Shown here: positions 7,064-15,246 of the stretch, one piece after another
Numbering within the stretch: the stretch's first letter is position 1
Layout: each line of letters starts with the position of its first letter
From: Chitinophagaceae bacterium
Lineage (GTDB): Bacteria > Bacteroidota > Bacteroidia > Chitinophagales > Chitinophagaceae
Assembly: GCA_003526435.1 (NCBI GenBank)
Contig: DPWF01000251.1
Span: forward strand, 7,236-26,620
Direction: 5' to 3'
DNA length: 19,385 bases
The notes under the pieces: generated by a model
Databases searched by the model: none
What the model saw: only the letters and a program-made list of their open reading frames with translations
What the model was told of the DNA's origin: nothing
Position numbers and translations under genes: made by a program

Positions 7064-7609
7064 CTAACCTCCGAATGGGTCGTCTTCGGCCTTTAATAAA
7101 TCTCTCAGGTGCAGCAGTGCTTTACGAATTTTGTTGGCATAGTCAGGATCATTGATCGGAACGGGCCAACTGATTAAGCTGGTGCTTTCATTTTTATTGA
7201 ACTGGGGATAATACTGCGAACAAGTACATACATATTTACCATTACCCCTTTTTAGCCAAACACTCATCAAACCGCTACCAGTACTCGGAGCATAAATGGT
7301 ATCAATATACATTGGATTGAAGGTAAATGAATAACCACAAAAAAGAGAAGGAAGACTTGTGGTGCTGTAAGGTCTGAAATAAAGGCTATAGCTGAAGGTG
7401 ATAATACTTTCATTAAAATACAGGTAAGGATTAGCTACATATTTATCATCTAAACTAGTAGCGGCGCCAATCCTTACTGTATATTCTCCATTTATTTCAT
7501 TCAGTTTTTTCTTCAGGTAATTAACAGTTTCTCCTTTGGTGAGTGTAACATCCTGAGAAAAGGATACAGTAAAGGGCAATAAAGCGGCTAATAAAAACAG
7601 ATATCGCAT
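7064..7609 (-). CDS. Small secreted protein of unknown function
   Basis: The 181-aa protein opens with a clear Sec signal (MRYLFLLAALLPFTVSFSQ, likely cut near residue 19) and is probably periplasmic or exported. The mature part is rich in aromatic residues and has three cysteines, including a CTC pair in KYVCTCSQYYPQF. It ends in a charged helix-like tail (RKALLHLRDLLKAEDD). No family was recognised. It is transcribed in the same direction as the acylase gene upstream, with a gap of about 170 bases, so co-transcription is possible but not shown. Confidence 0.7.
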   Translation of the reverse strand: MRYLFLLAALLPFTVSFSQDVTLTKGETVNYLKKKLNEINGEYTVRIGAATSLDDKYVANPYLYFNESIITFSYSLYFRPYSTTSLPSLFCGYSFTFNPMYIDTIYAPSTGSGLMSVWLKRGNGKYVCTCSQYYPQFNKNESTSLISWPVPINDPDYANKIRKALLHLRDLLKAEDDPFGG

Positions 7610-7778
7610 ATATACTCGTTAAAAACAATTCTAAAGTAAAAAAGTTTTCCGAGCCGCTAATTACTATTGAATTAAAGTTGCTGAACTATGTCGAAAATAC
7701 CTAAATGTTGGTAAGTAAATAGTACATGGAGGCAGTAATTCTTTTGCTGTTTACCATTCAACAATAGGTTCAGCCTGT

Positions 7779-10202
7779 TTATCTAACCGGTTTCAACACT
7801 GATATTTCTTTTGTATGCTGCAGTATTTTAGGTTTCGAAAAATAGGAGGGAAAAAACTGATCTTTTGCCCATTTTTCGAATAAGTTGCGATAGTATGCAC
7901 TTTCAGGATCACCAGATTGGCCCGGTGTATTAATCATTAATGTTTTATCCCAATCCTCTGCATCTACCACCAGCCTGAAACTGGCACCACTTAACTGGTT
8001 ATCGATGCCGCCGTTAGCACCGGGTGTATGCGCGTTGCCGGCTCTTGGTAGCGGGCCATGATCTAACCTGTTGCGTAAGCCTGCATCTACAAAAGCCGAT
8101 AAGGGATGACGAATCAGCGCATGCTTGAATTTTGGTTGCCCGTATTGCCACTGGCTCATGTCTGATCCCAGCCTTGTCTTCAACGCTGCAATGGCGTCTT
8201 TGAATGTGGTTGCCAGGAATGCATCTCTCAATTGTTCCGCAGACCTGCCTGGTTCTTTAAAATAGGGTGCCGGCGATGTCAGCATTTTAATGATTGTCGT
8301 TAATTGTAAACTGATTAACCCTCTTGCTGCTGCTGGTATAAATGTGGTTCCTGCCTGAATATATATTTGTCGCTCCCACTGGGCGTAAATACTTGCCGGT
8401 ATACTTTCCATACCCAACACAAAATTCCATTGATTGAGGTATTTTTTTGCTGCAACAGATGCTTCGTCTGTGAGTTGAACATTTTTAAGCAGCGGTACCA
8501 GCTCACTCGCCGGAATAGAGAAATAATCATTTTGCAGTTGAGCCATTTCTTCAATGGTGAATTTTTTATCCTGACTCAATACCTGGTTTACCCTGTCGCC
8601 TCTGTATGCATCGGCCCAGGTATAACCTACCGCATCCCATCTTTTATAAGAAGCGGGTGTTACATGTTGATTGGCTGTTGCAAAAAAACCTTTTTCAGGA
8701 TTGAGCACATGTGGCCGCTCTTTAATTGGCAAATAATTGTTCCACTCATAGCGGCCATCACCGGGTATGGGTACATAACCACTAAAGTTTTTTCGCACAG
8801 GTACAATACCTACTGTTTGCCAGCCTATATTTCCTTTTTTATCTGCCCATATCATGTTCTCACCAGGTATATGACTGTAAGCACAGGCTTCTCTGAATGA
8901 TGCCCAGTCTGTGGCCTGGTCAATTCGCAGAGACGCGAGATAGGGCGCCCCGCCAGGCTCCATCCATGCACATTTAACGGCATAGGCTTTATGGTGAACC
9001 GAATCGATATAGGTAACCGGACCATGCAGGGTATAAAATAATTTTGCCGTAACGGTTGCCGCATTTTTTACGGCTATTTTTTCTTCGATCCATTTCATAT
9101 CTACCCATTTCCCCTTATGTCTGTACTGGTTTAAGTTAGCGGGGTTCAGGTCGTATACATACAAATCTTCACCATCCGTTTCATAGATGGTGAGCCCCCA
9201 GGCGCCGTATTCGTTGTGACCGATGGAAACACCGGGAATTTCGGGTTCACCTCCACCCACCACATTCCAGCCCGGTGCCACCAGGTGTACCATATATCTC
9301 AACGAAGGTGCTGCAATTTTGCGATGCGGATCATTGGCCAATAATGGATATCCACTGGCTGATTTTTTGCCACTCACTATCCAGTTATTACTTCCATCTG
9401 TTGTCGGATTCATTTCAAATGCCTCCTTTTCTCTTTTGATATTCATCTGGCTCAATAAAGCTGTTGCTTCGGCGGTTGGATTTACCAGGTCTTCTTTTGT
9501 GAAGCTGATATCTTTCCGGTAAGCATTGTAGAGATCGAGTATCTGAGCTGTTAACAGATCAACACGAATGGTACTGTCCATTTTCAGATCCGGATCTTTT
9601 GGATGAAACCATACAATCTCTTTCACTTTTTCTATTCCTACTTTCTGAATGGCCAATGCAATATTGAGCTCCTGTGTAATATTTCCTAATAAACCCTGGT
9701 GTCTGGAAATAACTACTTCTGGTGTCCATTCCCCGGGTTGAATATTAAGCAGTTTAAATTCAATGGGCAATTGAGCCGGTGTTTGGTTGATCTCTCTGAT
9801 GTATGCATTTACACCAGCTACATAAGCATTGATGATTTCTTTTCCCTGTGGATGATAGTAGTTCAACTCCTTATCCATATTACCCCTGAACTTGAATAGC
9901 CGGGTGCCGATATCTCTTTTCAGTTCTCTGGCTCCTAATATTTCTGCAACGGTTCCGGTTGCCTGCCGGCGCCATACTTCAAACTGAAAAAGCCTGTCTT
10001 TGGCTGCACAATAACCCTGTGCAAAAAACAGGTCGTGCTGATTGTTGGCATAAATATGATTCATGCCCCATTCATCTCTCCATACTTCAACTGTTGCTTT
10101 CAGGCCTTTAAGCTGAACTGTATTTTTTTGCTGGGCTATTGCTGTTGTAAACGAAACAGTAACAAAAAAGAACAAGTGACTAAGCAAAGCAATCTTACGC
10201 AT
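7779..10202 (-). CDS. Secreted penicillin-acylase-family Ntn hydrolase
   Basis: This family (PF01804) hydrolyses amide bonds of acylated substrates such as penicillins, acyl-homoserine lactones or cyclic lipopeptides, and the substrate here cannot be told. The 807-aa precursor has a signal peptide (about 1-23), an alpha-chain region starting VEVWRDEWGMNHIYA, and the autocatalytic cleavage site at GSNNWIVSG. Ser271 is the new N-terminal nucleophile of the beta chain. The beta chain has NDPHRK, GVSIGHNEYGAWGLT and WDKTLMINTPGQSGDP, all typical. The length is normal and the frame intact. The maturation site implies export followed by self-processing in the periplasm. Confidence 0.92.
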   Translation of the reverse strand: MRKIALLSHLFFFVTVSFTTAIAQQKNTVQLKGLKATVEVWRDEWGMNHIYANNQHDLFFAQGYCAAKDRLFQFEVWRRQATGTVAEILGARELKRDIGTRLFKFRGNMDKELNYYHPQGKEIINAYVAGVNAYIREINQTPAQLPIEFKLLNIQPGEWTPEVVISRHQGLLGNITQELNIALAIQKVGIEKVKEIVWFHPKDPDLKMDSTIRVDLLTAQILDLYNAYRKDISFTKEDLVNPTAEATALLSQMNIKREKEAFEMNPTTDGSNNWIVSGKKSASGYPLLANDPHRKIAAPSLRYMVHLVAPGWNVVGGGEPEIPGVSIGHNEYGAWGLTIYETDGEDLYVYDLNPANLNQYRHKGKWVDMKWIEEKIAVKNAATVTAKLFYTLHGPVTYIDSVHHKAYAVKCAWMEPGGAPYLASLRIDQATDWASFREACAYSHIPGENMIWADKKGNIGWQTVGIVPVRKNFSGYVPIPGDGRYEWNNYLPIKERPHVLNPEKGFFATANQHVTPASYKRWDAVGYTWADAYRGDRVNQVLSQDKKFTIEEMAQLQNDYFSIPASELVPLLKNVQLTDEASVAAKKYLNQWNFVLGMESIPASIYAQWERQIYIQAGTTFIPAAARGLISLQLTTIIKMLTSPAPYFKEPGRSAEQLRDAFLATTFKDAIAALKTRLGSDMSQWQYGQPKFKHALIRHPLSAFVDAGLRNRLDHGPLPRAGNAHTPGANGGIDNQLSGASFRLVVDAEDWDKTLMINTPGQSGDPESAYYRNLFEKWAKDQFFPSYFSKPKILQHTKEISVLKPVR

Positions 10203-10272
10203 GTAAACAGATTTGCTTTCAATTTAATAAAAGTATTTCGAAGTCGTTGCAGAATTGAATGAGCGTATACCC

Positions 10273-10322
10273 ATAAGAAAGCAGCGTCATTCGCAAAAAT
10301 GCAAATGACGCTGCTTTCTTAT
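10273..10322. terminator. Long hairpin downstream of the DinB-like gene
   Basis: Nineteen bases at 10273-10291 pair perfectly with 10304-10322, and two more pairs follow after one mismatch. The tip of the loop is five A on the plus strand. On the minus strand the stem follows the DinB-like gene after about 180 bases without a T-run behind it. It may be an intrinsic-type terminator or a dispersed palindrome, and which one cannot be decided here. Confidence 0.55.
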
Positions 10323-10504
10323 TGTTAACAGATGAGACTATAATTAAAGCGACCTTGTTTTTTCGGCAGCTTTGGGTGTAGCTTTCGATATTCGTTTGGC
10401 TAGTTTCAGGCCTCTGAAGCAACCGATCGTACTTATATCAACATACAGTTCGGTTGTGGCTGCTTTATGCTTCCCGGTATTTTATCTACTCCTGTACTTA
10501 CTGT

Positions 10505-11026
10505 TTAGAATAATTTTTCGGCAGGTGGTGTTGCTCCGGCTAATCTTAAATAAACTGTAGCCTGACCCCTGTGGTGTGTCTGGTGTTCGAAGCATTTTTC
10601 AATGGCCTGTAATTTGCTCATCTCAAAACGACCAAACATTTTTACCTGTTGTGGTAAATTTTCTTTTGGATATTTTTTAATAGCGTTGATGGCAAAATCA
10701 TAGGCGGCCATCACTTTATTGGTAACACTGGTTTTATTTACATCATTCGATTTTTCGAGTTCACCAAAACCAACCGGCGATTTTTCGTCGGTAGCGGCTG
10801 CAATAAATCCATAAATAGCATCGCTCAGGTGTAAAAACTGTGCAGCGAATGAACGCATTTCCTTGGTGGGTTTAAGACTATAACCGGTTTCGGGCATAGC
10901 ATCTAAATATTCTTTGGTATAATTTTTTGCCCGCTGCCATTCTTTAACGATGTCGTCATTTGAATTTTGCGCCTGCATGTTTGTCATGATTAAAATGCTG
11001 GTGAGTACTGCAAATAATTTTTTCAT
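10505..11026 (-). CDS. DinB-like (damage-inducible) four-helix protein with signal peptide
   Basis: The ATG at 11026 gives 173 aa beginning MKKLFAVLTSILIMTNMQAQ, a plausible export signal. The frame continues upstream to 11140 but would then overlap the divergent HxlR gene and lose the signal at the N-terminus, so the inner start is preferred. The body resembles the DinB/YfiT four-helix fold. The three metal-site histidines fit H66 (QFLHLSDAIYGF), H148 and H152 (EHQTHHRGQATVYLRL). Members of this superfamily include thiol-dependent transferases, and the substrate is unknown. It is divergent from an HxlR regulator, which often controls its neighbour. Confidence 0.82.
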   Translation of the reverse strand: MKKLFAVLTSILIMTNMQAQNSNDDIVKEWQRAKNYTKEYLDAMPETGYSLKPTKEMRSFAAQFLHLSDAIYGFIAAATDEKSPVGFGELEKSNDVNKTSVTNKVMAAYDFAINAIKKYPKENLPQQVKMFGRFEMSKLQAIEKCFEHQTHHRGQATVYLRLAGATPPAEKLF

Positions 11027-11040
11027 GGTTGGTTTTTTTA

Positions 11041-11105
11041 CAAAGCTACTAACAATAGTGTATTTTTGTAACTGAATTAGTGAATAGTAGTAACTTACAG
11101 GTAAC
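11041..11105. promoter_or_regulatory. Shared divergent promoter region with GTAAC repeats
   Basis: On the plus strand TATTTTTG (11061-11068) and on the minus strand TAGCTTTG (11041-11048) both match the -7 consensus TAnnTTTG. They lie 12 bases apart and would serve the HxlR gene and the DinB-like gene. GTAAC occurs three times at 11068-11072, 11089-11093 and 11101-11105, and may be part of an HxlR binding site. The -33 elements are not clear. Confidence 0.45.
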
Positions 11106-11113
11106 CGGTTTTT

Positions 11114-11455
11114 ATGCGATCCATCACAAACCCCTTCCATTGTCCCGTCACCCGAACCATGTCTATTATAGGTGGTAAATGGAAACCCATTATTTTGAGC
11201 TGTATTGGCGACAAGTCTATCCGGTTTGGCAAACTCAAACAGTTGATTCCTGCCATTTCAAATAAGGTATTGTCAAATGAACTGAAAGAGCTGGAAGAAT
11301 TATCGTTGATTGAACGTGAGGAATTTAAAGAGCTTCCTCCGAGGGTAGAGTATCGGCTTACCAAATCGGGTAAGAGTTTAATTCCATTATTGCTTGAAAT
11401 TGCCAACTGGGGTAATACGAATCTGGCGAAGAAATTGGAAAAAGAAATACTGTAA
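11114..11455 (+). CDS. HxlR-family transcriptional regulator
   Basis: The 113-aa winged-helix protein matches the HxlR/YodB family. It begins FHCPVTRTMSIIGGKWKPIIL with the conserved N-terminal cysteine used for redox or electrophile sensing in some members. The recognition region is IRFGKLKQLIPAISNKVLS, and the wing follows at PPRVEYRLTKSGKSL. It is divergent from the DinB-like gene with overlapping promoters, so control of that gene and of itself is likely. The inducer is unknown. Confidence 0.9.
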   Translation: MRSITNPFHCPVTRTMSIIGGKWKPIILSCIGDKSIRFGKLKQLIPAISNKVLSNELKELEELSLIEREEFKELPPRVEYRLTKSGKSLIPLLLEIANWGNTNLAKKLEKEIL

Positions 11456-11481
11456 GCAGTTAATAGCGCAAGTAAACTATT

Positions 11482-11610
11482 ATGCTGTTGGCCGAATGAG
11501 TAGGCTGTATTTCAGGAAAATGCTGAAGTTTTATTCAGGTTATATTGCACCCCTCTTATTTTTCTCCTACCCCTTTAAAAAACATGTAATTCGGCAAGGC
11601 CTTACAGCAT
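11482..11610. repeat. Interrupted inverted repeat in the gap after the HxlR gene
   Basis: ATGCTGT (11482-11488) and GCCGAAT (11491-11497) find their reverse complements at 11604-11610 and 11589-11595. The arms enclose about 90 bases with no reading frame of merit, and the right arm is split by an AAGGCCTT palindrome. It may be a long-range stem or a decayed element. The rest of the gap holds nothing recognisable before the BlaI promoter. Confidence 0.35.
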
Positions 11611-11646
11611 GATCTTTCTTCGAAAATGTTAAAGTTGTAAAAAGAT

Positions 11647-11701
11647 TTGGGCTTTTCATTATTGTTTCTACATTTGTAGAACAAGATGTAAATTTGTAGA
11701 A
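11647..11701 (+). promoter_or_regulatory. BlaI-type promoter and tandem operator
   Basis: TTG (11647-11649), 19 bases, then TACATTTG (11669-11676) fit the Bacteroidota promoter consensus. The -7 element lies inside the palindrome TTCTACA-TT-TGTAGAA (11666-11681), similar to the TACA/TGTA operators of BlaI/MecI repressors. The unit TACATTTGTAGAA repeats as TAAATTTGTAGAA 20 bases later (11689-11701), two helical turns on, and runs into the start codon. Autorepression by the BlaI-like protein is the natural reading. Confidence 0.7.
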
Positions 11702-12072
11702 TGAAATTGACCAAAGCAGAACAACAAGTAATGGAGCTCATCTGGCAGCAGAAAGAGGTGTTTATGAAAGATATATTAGAAGCTTTTCCAGAACCCAAGC
11801 CCGCACCCTCTACCCTCGCTACTTTACTGAAAAGAATGCAGGACAAAGGTTTTGTAGGGTATAAACTCTTTGGCAATTCAAGACAATACCATGCACTGGT
11901 AAATAAGGAAAAGTATTTTTCGAAAGAAGTGAAGTCAATCATCAAAGGCGCATTCGACAATTCGGCACTCAGTTTTGCTTCTTTTTTTACGACGGCTACC
12001 AAACTCTCCGTGAAAGAACTGGAGCAATTGCGTGATATGATTGATCAGGAACTCAAAAAGAAAACCAAATGA
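11701..12072 (+). CDS. BlaI/MecI-family transcriptional repressor
   Basis: The 123-aa protein has the BlaI/MecI winged helix: LTKAEQQVMELIWQ, then STLATLLKRMQDKGFVGYK as recognition region. A dimerising helical C-terminus ends in the Lys-rich tail DQELKKKTK. In this family a membrane metalloprotease triggers repressor loss when a cell-wall signal arrives. The partner gene follows with a 4-base overlap (ATGA). In Bacteroidota many such pairs are not beside a beta-lactamase gene, and none is seen here, so the regulated target is unknown. Confidence 0.93.
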   Translation: MKLTKAEQQVMELIWQQKEVFMKDILEAFPEPKPAPSTLATLLKRMQDKGFVGYKLFGNSRQYHALVNKEKYFSKEVKSIIKGAFDNSALSFASFFTTATKLSVKELEQLRDMIDQELKKKTK

Positions 12073-13574
12073 TGGCACTACTCCTGAAAATAGTATTGGC
12101 TTCAGCCTGTATGACGGGTATTTATTTCCTGTTATTGGCCAAACAGAAAAGCTTTCGCTTTAACCGGTGGTATTTATTGTTGTCGCTATTGCTCCCCCTC
12201 ATTGTACCCTTTATTGAACTCGAAATAACTGCCACACCTGCTGAAAACCTGGTGCAGGGTTATGTACAAAGCCTATATATAGTGCAGGATGCGATTGCAA
12301 TGGATAGTAAAACCAATGTGGTAGCTGTAACAAAATCGGTTTTGTTTACGGCTACTGATGTTGTGTTATTTGGTTTCCTGATCATCAGTCTGGTTTTACT
12401 GATGCGATATATCTTCTGTGTACACAAATTATTACAGTTGAAAAAATCGGCAGTGCTGGTACAAAGGGGGCAGCTAAGCATTGCTTTATCTGAAGAAGTA
12501 AAGCAAGCTTTTAGTTTTCTTTCTACGATTTATGTAAACAGAAAAGCATTTGAAAACAATGAAATTTCAAACGATATACTGTTACATGAAACAGCGCATT
12601 GCGAGCAATGGCATAGTCTGGATGTTTTATTTGGTCAATTGTTGCTGGTGTTTACCTGGTGGAACCCGCTAAACTGGTTATTGCTGCGTACCATACGACA
12701 AAACCATGAGTTTCTGGCCGATGAAAAAGTGGTTACTGAAAAACCAGATGATACCGTTTCTTACCTGCAGTTGTTATTGCAATCGGCCAGTACCCAACTG
12801 TATTCATCTGTGGTTTCTGAATTTAATTATGCATTCATTAAAAAACGATTTACCATGATACAGAAAAAAAATTCCCGTCACGCAGCGTTGTATACGCTTA
12901 CGAGTATGCTGATTTGTTTGGTTGTATTGGGTTGTTTTATGTCGTTCCGGTATAAAGCGGTAATGACCCAGTCTGTTGTAGAAAAGCGGGTAGATACCGT
13001 TCCTTCAGTTACCCCCAACAAAAGTTTTGATGCCTACCTGGAGAAAAACACATTTGCCTATTCAGAAAAAGGTGTTTCTGCCGAAGAGATGGCATTGTAT
13101 AAAAGCATCACTGACAAATACGAGATAAAGCGAGAGGATGGCAAGAAAAAATGGGTTGAGATTAGCAAAGAAGACAAGGCAAGTTTAAAAGATATATTTG
13201 GCCGCATGAGTAAAGAGCAGCAACGAGGACAGCGCATCCGGTTTATGAAACAGTTACCCCCTTTCGCAAAAAATACACCAACGACCAAACAGTTTGAAAA
13301 TTTTAAAAAAGCAGATGTATATGGTGTGTGGCTGGATGACAAAAAAGTATCTAACGAAATACTGAATCAGTACACAAACAGCGATTTTGCACACTATTCG
13401 GTAAGTAAGTTGTATGGTGCCGCAAAAAAAGGCAGAAACTATACCCACCAGGTAAACCTGATGACTAAGAAAGCCTACGACGATTACCTTACCGATAAGC
13501 GCAAAAATGCCCATGAGCCCATTATGTTTATGAGCTGGAGACCTTATGTTGCGGTGGTTGAAAAAACGAAATAG
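12069..13574 (+). CDS. BlaR1/MecR1-like M56 membrane metalloprotease
   Basis: The 501-aa protein has membrane segments at about 3-22, 33-49, 95-115, 185-200 and 275-295. The zinc motif HETAH lies at 173-177, with a downstream NHEFLADEK block (about 212-220) that supplies the next ligand, as in M56 peptidases. The C-terminal 200 residues (about 300-501) should lie outside. They are not a penicillin-binding sensor of the BlaR1 type, and no TonB-like C-terminus is seen, so the sensed signal is unknown. It probably acts on the BlaI-like repressor encoded just upstream. Confidence 0.88.
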   Translation: MMALLLKIVLASACMTGIYFLLLAKQKSFRFNRWYLLLSLLLPLIVPFIELEITATPAENLVQGYVQSLYIVQDAIAMDSKTNVVAVTKSVLFTATDVVLFGFLIISLVLLMRYIFCVHKLLQLKKSAVLVQRGQLSIALSEEVKQAFSFLSTIYVNRKAFENNEISNDILLHETAHCEQWHSLDVLFGQLLLVFTWWNPLNWLLLRTIRQNHEFLADEKVVTEKPDDTVSYLQLLLQSASTQLYSSVVSEFNYAFIKKRFTMIQKKNSRHAALYTLTSMLICLVVLGCFMSFRYKAVMTQSVVEKRVDTVPSVTPNKSFDAYLEKNTFAYSEKGVSAEEMALYKSITDKYEIKREDGKKKWVEISKEDKASLKDIFGRMSKEQQRGQRIRFMKQLPPFAKNTPTTKQFENFKKADVYGVWLDDKKVSNEILNQYTNSDFAHYSVSKLYGAAKKGRNYTHQVNLMTKKAYDDYLTDKRKNAHEPIMFMSWRPYVAVVEKTK

Positions 13575-13599
13575 GTTCTTACATAAAACGGATGAAGTA

Positions 13600-13626
13600 A
13601 AAAAGGGTCGTTGAGACCCTTTTTTT
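13600..13626 (+). terminator. Intrinsic terminator after the BlaR1-like gene
   Basis: GGGTC (13605-13609) and GACCC (13615-13619) form the stem core around GTTGA. The flanking A run (13600-13604) and T run (13620-13626) extend it, so it could work in both directions. It lies about 25 bases after the stop codon. The 165 bases that follow up to the next gene show nothing further. Confidence 0.85.
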
Positions 13627-13792
13627 ATGCTGTTGCGTTGCTTCGAACGGGTAGTTGCTAATTAATGCTCTAATGAGTCGGGGAGCCTCAATGAATAAGG
13701 GTTGGAATATTGCTTCTGAAGATAAAAGAGGTAAAAAAGAGGGATAAAGGGATTTTGACTATTCGCTTCTGGGGAATGAAGAAAACCATCGG

Positions 13793-14059
13793 TTACCCGC
13801 CATGCTGCCAGCAATAACCATTTGTTTTTGCTTTCCTTTTACACTGTGCTCCCTTTTTGGTGATTCCCTGGCAACGATCATTTTGGCTAGTGGCACGCTG
13901 ATTCATATACCCACCAGAATCTTCTTTTTTGGTATTGGTTAAAGAATCCATTCTTTGCTCAAGGCGTGTAACACGCTGGTTCAGTTCATTTGTTTTACTA
14001 TCCGTATCAGAACAAGAGCAACAGATGATACACAGTAAGATAACAGAAAGAACTTTCAT
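13793..14059 (-). CDS. Small lipoprotein with coiled coil and C-terminal Cys/His (DUF5763-like) motif
   Basis: The 88-aa protein begins MKVLSVILLCIICCSCSD, a lipoprotein signal with lipobox-like cysteines at about 13-16. A heptad-rich segment (NELNQRVTRLEQRMDSL) suggests a short coiled coil that could trimerise. The C-terminus RCQGITKKGAQCKRKA..GYCWQH has three Cys and one His spaced like the small DUF5763-type motif found at the ends of many Bacteroidota proteins. Metal binding is plausible but not shown. It starts 9 bases after the stop of the membrane protein gene and is probably co-transcribed with it. Confidence 0.78.
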   Translation of the reverse strand: MKVLSVILLCIICCSCSDTDSKTNELNQRVTRLEQRMDSLTNTKKEDSGGYMNQRATSQNDRCQGITKKGAQCKRKAKTNGYCWQHGG

Positions 14060-14068
14060 AGCAAATCA

Positions 14069-15073
14069 TTATCTGTTAGTTAGACTTTTAGTTTGCGATT
14101 CGGCTGATGAGTCCACACCAACACTATTATTTCGAAGGTATGTGTCAAACATATGTTGTGAAAGCACTTTTAAAGTGCGGGTAACATATACCGGATGTTT
14201 ACCGCCAGCCGTAAAATATTCTATTACATTGTTAGTTTTTAGGTAATAAAGTTTTCCAATAGACCAGGCAGTTATCGTATCCGGATTGGTGATCTTTCTA
14301 AAGTTCTTCCATCTTTCTTCATTTAATAAATCCTTGGCTTTTACATCCGCATCACAATCTATCTTCTCATAATGATCCCCCGTCCAATACATACATTCAG
14401 CACCTTTATCATAGAGCAAATAAAATCCCAATGAAAGAATGGCAAAAACTAAAGGAACCCAAAAAGTCAGCCATTGCCTATTAACCGGTAAATGCTTTTC
14501 CCCGGACCTGGTATCATTACCGAGACTTATCGGAAGAGCAAGTACTGGTATATCATTAGTTGTTATTGTTATGGCCTCCTGCTCATTAGCATGAGTTTTA
14601 CTTTTTATTTCTTCAGCCTTATCATCTTCCTCTTCTTTATTATCCTTCTCTAAATTTTCACTGAAGCCCTCATCACTATTCAAAATTGCTTTTTCCCTCT
14701 CGCTTAAAATTACATCCATTCCAAACCGGAAGGGTCTATGCGGAAAATCTATCAGCCAGGCTAACAGTTCTACATTTTTATCATCCGTTTTAGCTGCCCT
14801 TCCTTTCAGGTAATTTGAGAATGCTCTAAACCCATCTGTGGGGAAATTGTCGATGGGGGTTAAGAATGACTTATTCTCTTCGGCTGGTCCAAAGAAAGAC
14901 CTAAGAACAGGTTCGTCTTTTTTATCAGGCCTCTCTTTATATACAGTGAGGCATTCTTTGCGGATACTCGCCGGTGTTGGCTGCTTTAATGCAGGAGAAA
15001 TTTCGGGCGTACTACGTAACAGTTGATAAGTACGAAATACCAGTTTGATGTATTCTGGGTGAGTCAGCCTCAT
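14069..15073 (-). CDS. Single-pass membrane protein of unknown function
   Basis: The 334-aa protein has a cytoplasm-facing N-terminal part (about 1-195). This carries a compact segment with NYLKGRAAKTDDKNVELLAWLIDFPHRPF and then a long acidic linker rich in Glu, Asp and Lys (about 140-160). One transmembrane helix follows (WLTFWVPLVFAILSLGFYLLY, about 200-220). The C-terminal part of about 110 residues has CMYWTGDHYEKIDCD and FTAGGKHPVYVTRTLKVL. No family was recognised. The build resembles a regulator or anchored adaptor, but this is only shape. It is transcribed with the small lipoprotein gene downstream. Confidence 0.75.
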   Translation of the reverse strand: MRLTHPEYIKLVFRTYQLLRSTPEISPALKQPTPASIRKECLTVYKERPDKKDEPVLRSFFGPAEENKSFLTPIDNFPTDGFRAFSNYLKGRAAKTDDKNVELLAWLIDFPHRPFRFGMDVILSEREKAILNSDEGFSENLEKDNKEEEDDKAEEIKSKTHANEQEAITITTNDIPVLALPISLGNDTRSGEKHLPVNRQWLTFWVPLVFAILSLGFYLLYDKGAECMYWTGDHYEKIDCDADVKAKDLLNEERWKNFRKITNPDTITAWSIGKLYYLKTNNVIEYFTAGGKHPVYVTRTLKVLSQHMFDTYLRNNSVGVDSSAESQTKSLTNR

Positions 15074-15108
15074 ATAATTTCTCTTCCTTCTAAATGTACA
15101 TAATAACC

Positions 15109-15207
15109 GGAATTTTCGGAATTACCGGATCAAAATAAGCGCCCAACCAGTATTCAGCCTTACGGTTTCCCGGAATTTCCGGAATCATCGGAATTATTGG
15201 AATCCAA
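15109..15207. repeat. 9-bp tandem repeat GGAATnnnn in two blocks
   Basis: Units beginning GGAAT occur at 15109 and 15118 (with GGA again at 15127), and at 15172, 15181, 15190 and 15199, always exactly 9 bases apart within a block. The consensus is close to GGAATTACC. The blocks lie just upstream of the minus-strand membrane protein gene and before the structured region on the plus strand. They could be slipped-strand repeats or an array of protein sites. No reading frame uses them. Confidence 0.75.
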
Positions 15208-15232
15208 CCCGGCAAAGGCTTTTAGGCCATCC

Positions 15233-15240
15233 TATGTTTG
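15233..15240 (+). promoter_or_regulatory. Possible -7 element for the structured RNA
   Basis: TATGTTTG matches TAnnTTTG and would place the transcript start near 15246, exactly where the first stem begins. A TTG at the expected -33 distance is not present, so the site is uncertain. Confidence 0.35.
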
Positions 15241-15246
15241 CATTGT

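Noticed and set aside
10344..10481. A 45-codon open frame on the minus strand downstream of the DinB-like gene, rich in Lys and Ala, ending EKTRSL
   Set aside because: It has no ATG, GTG or TTG start in frame, and the composition could arise by chance. It may be a remnant of a small gene but cannot be supported.
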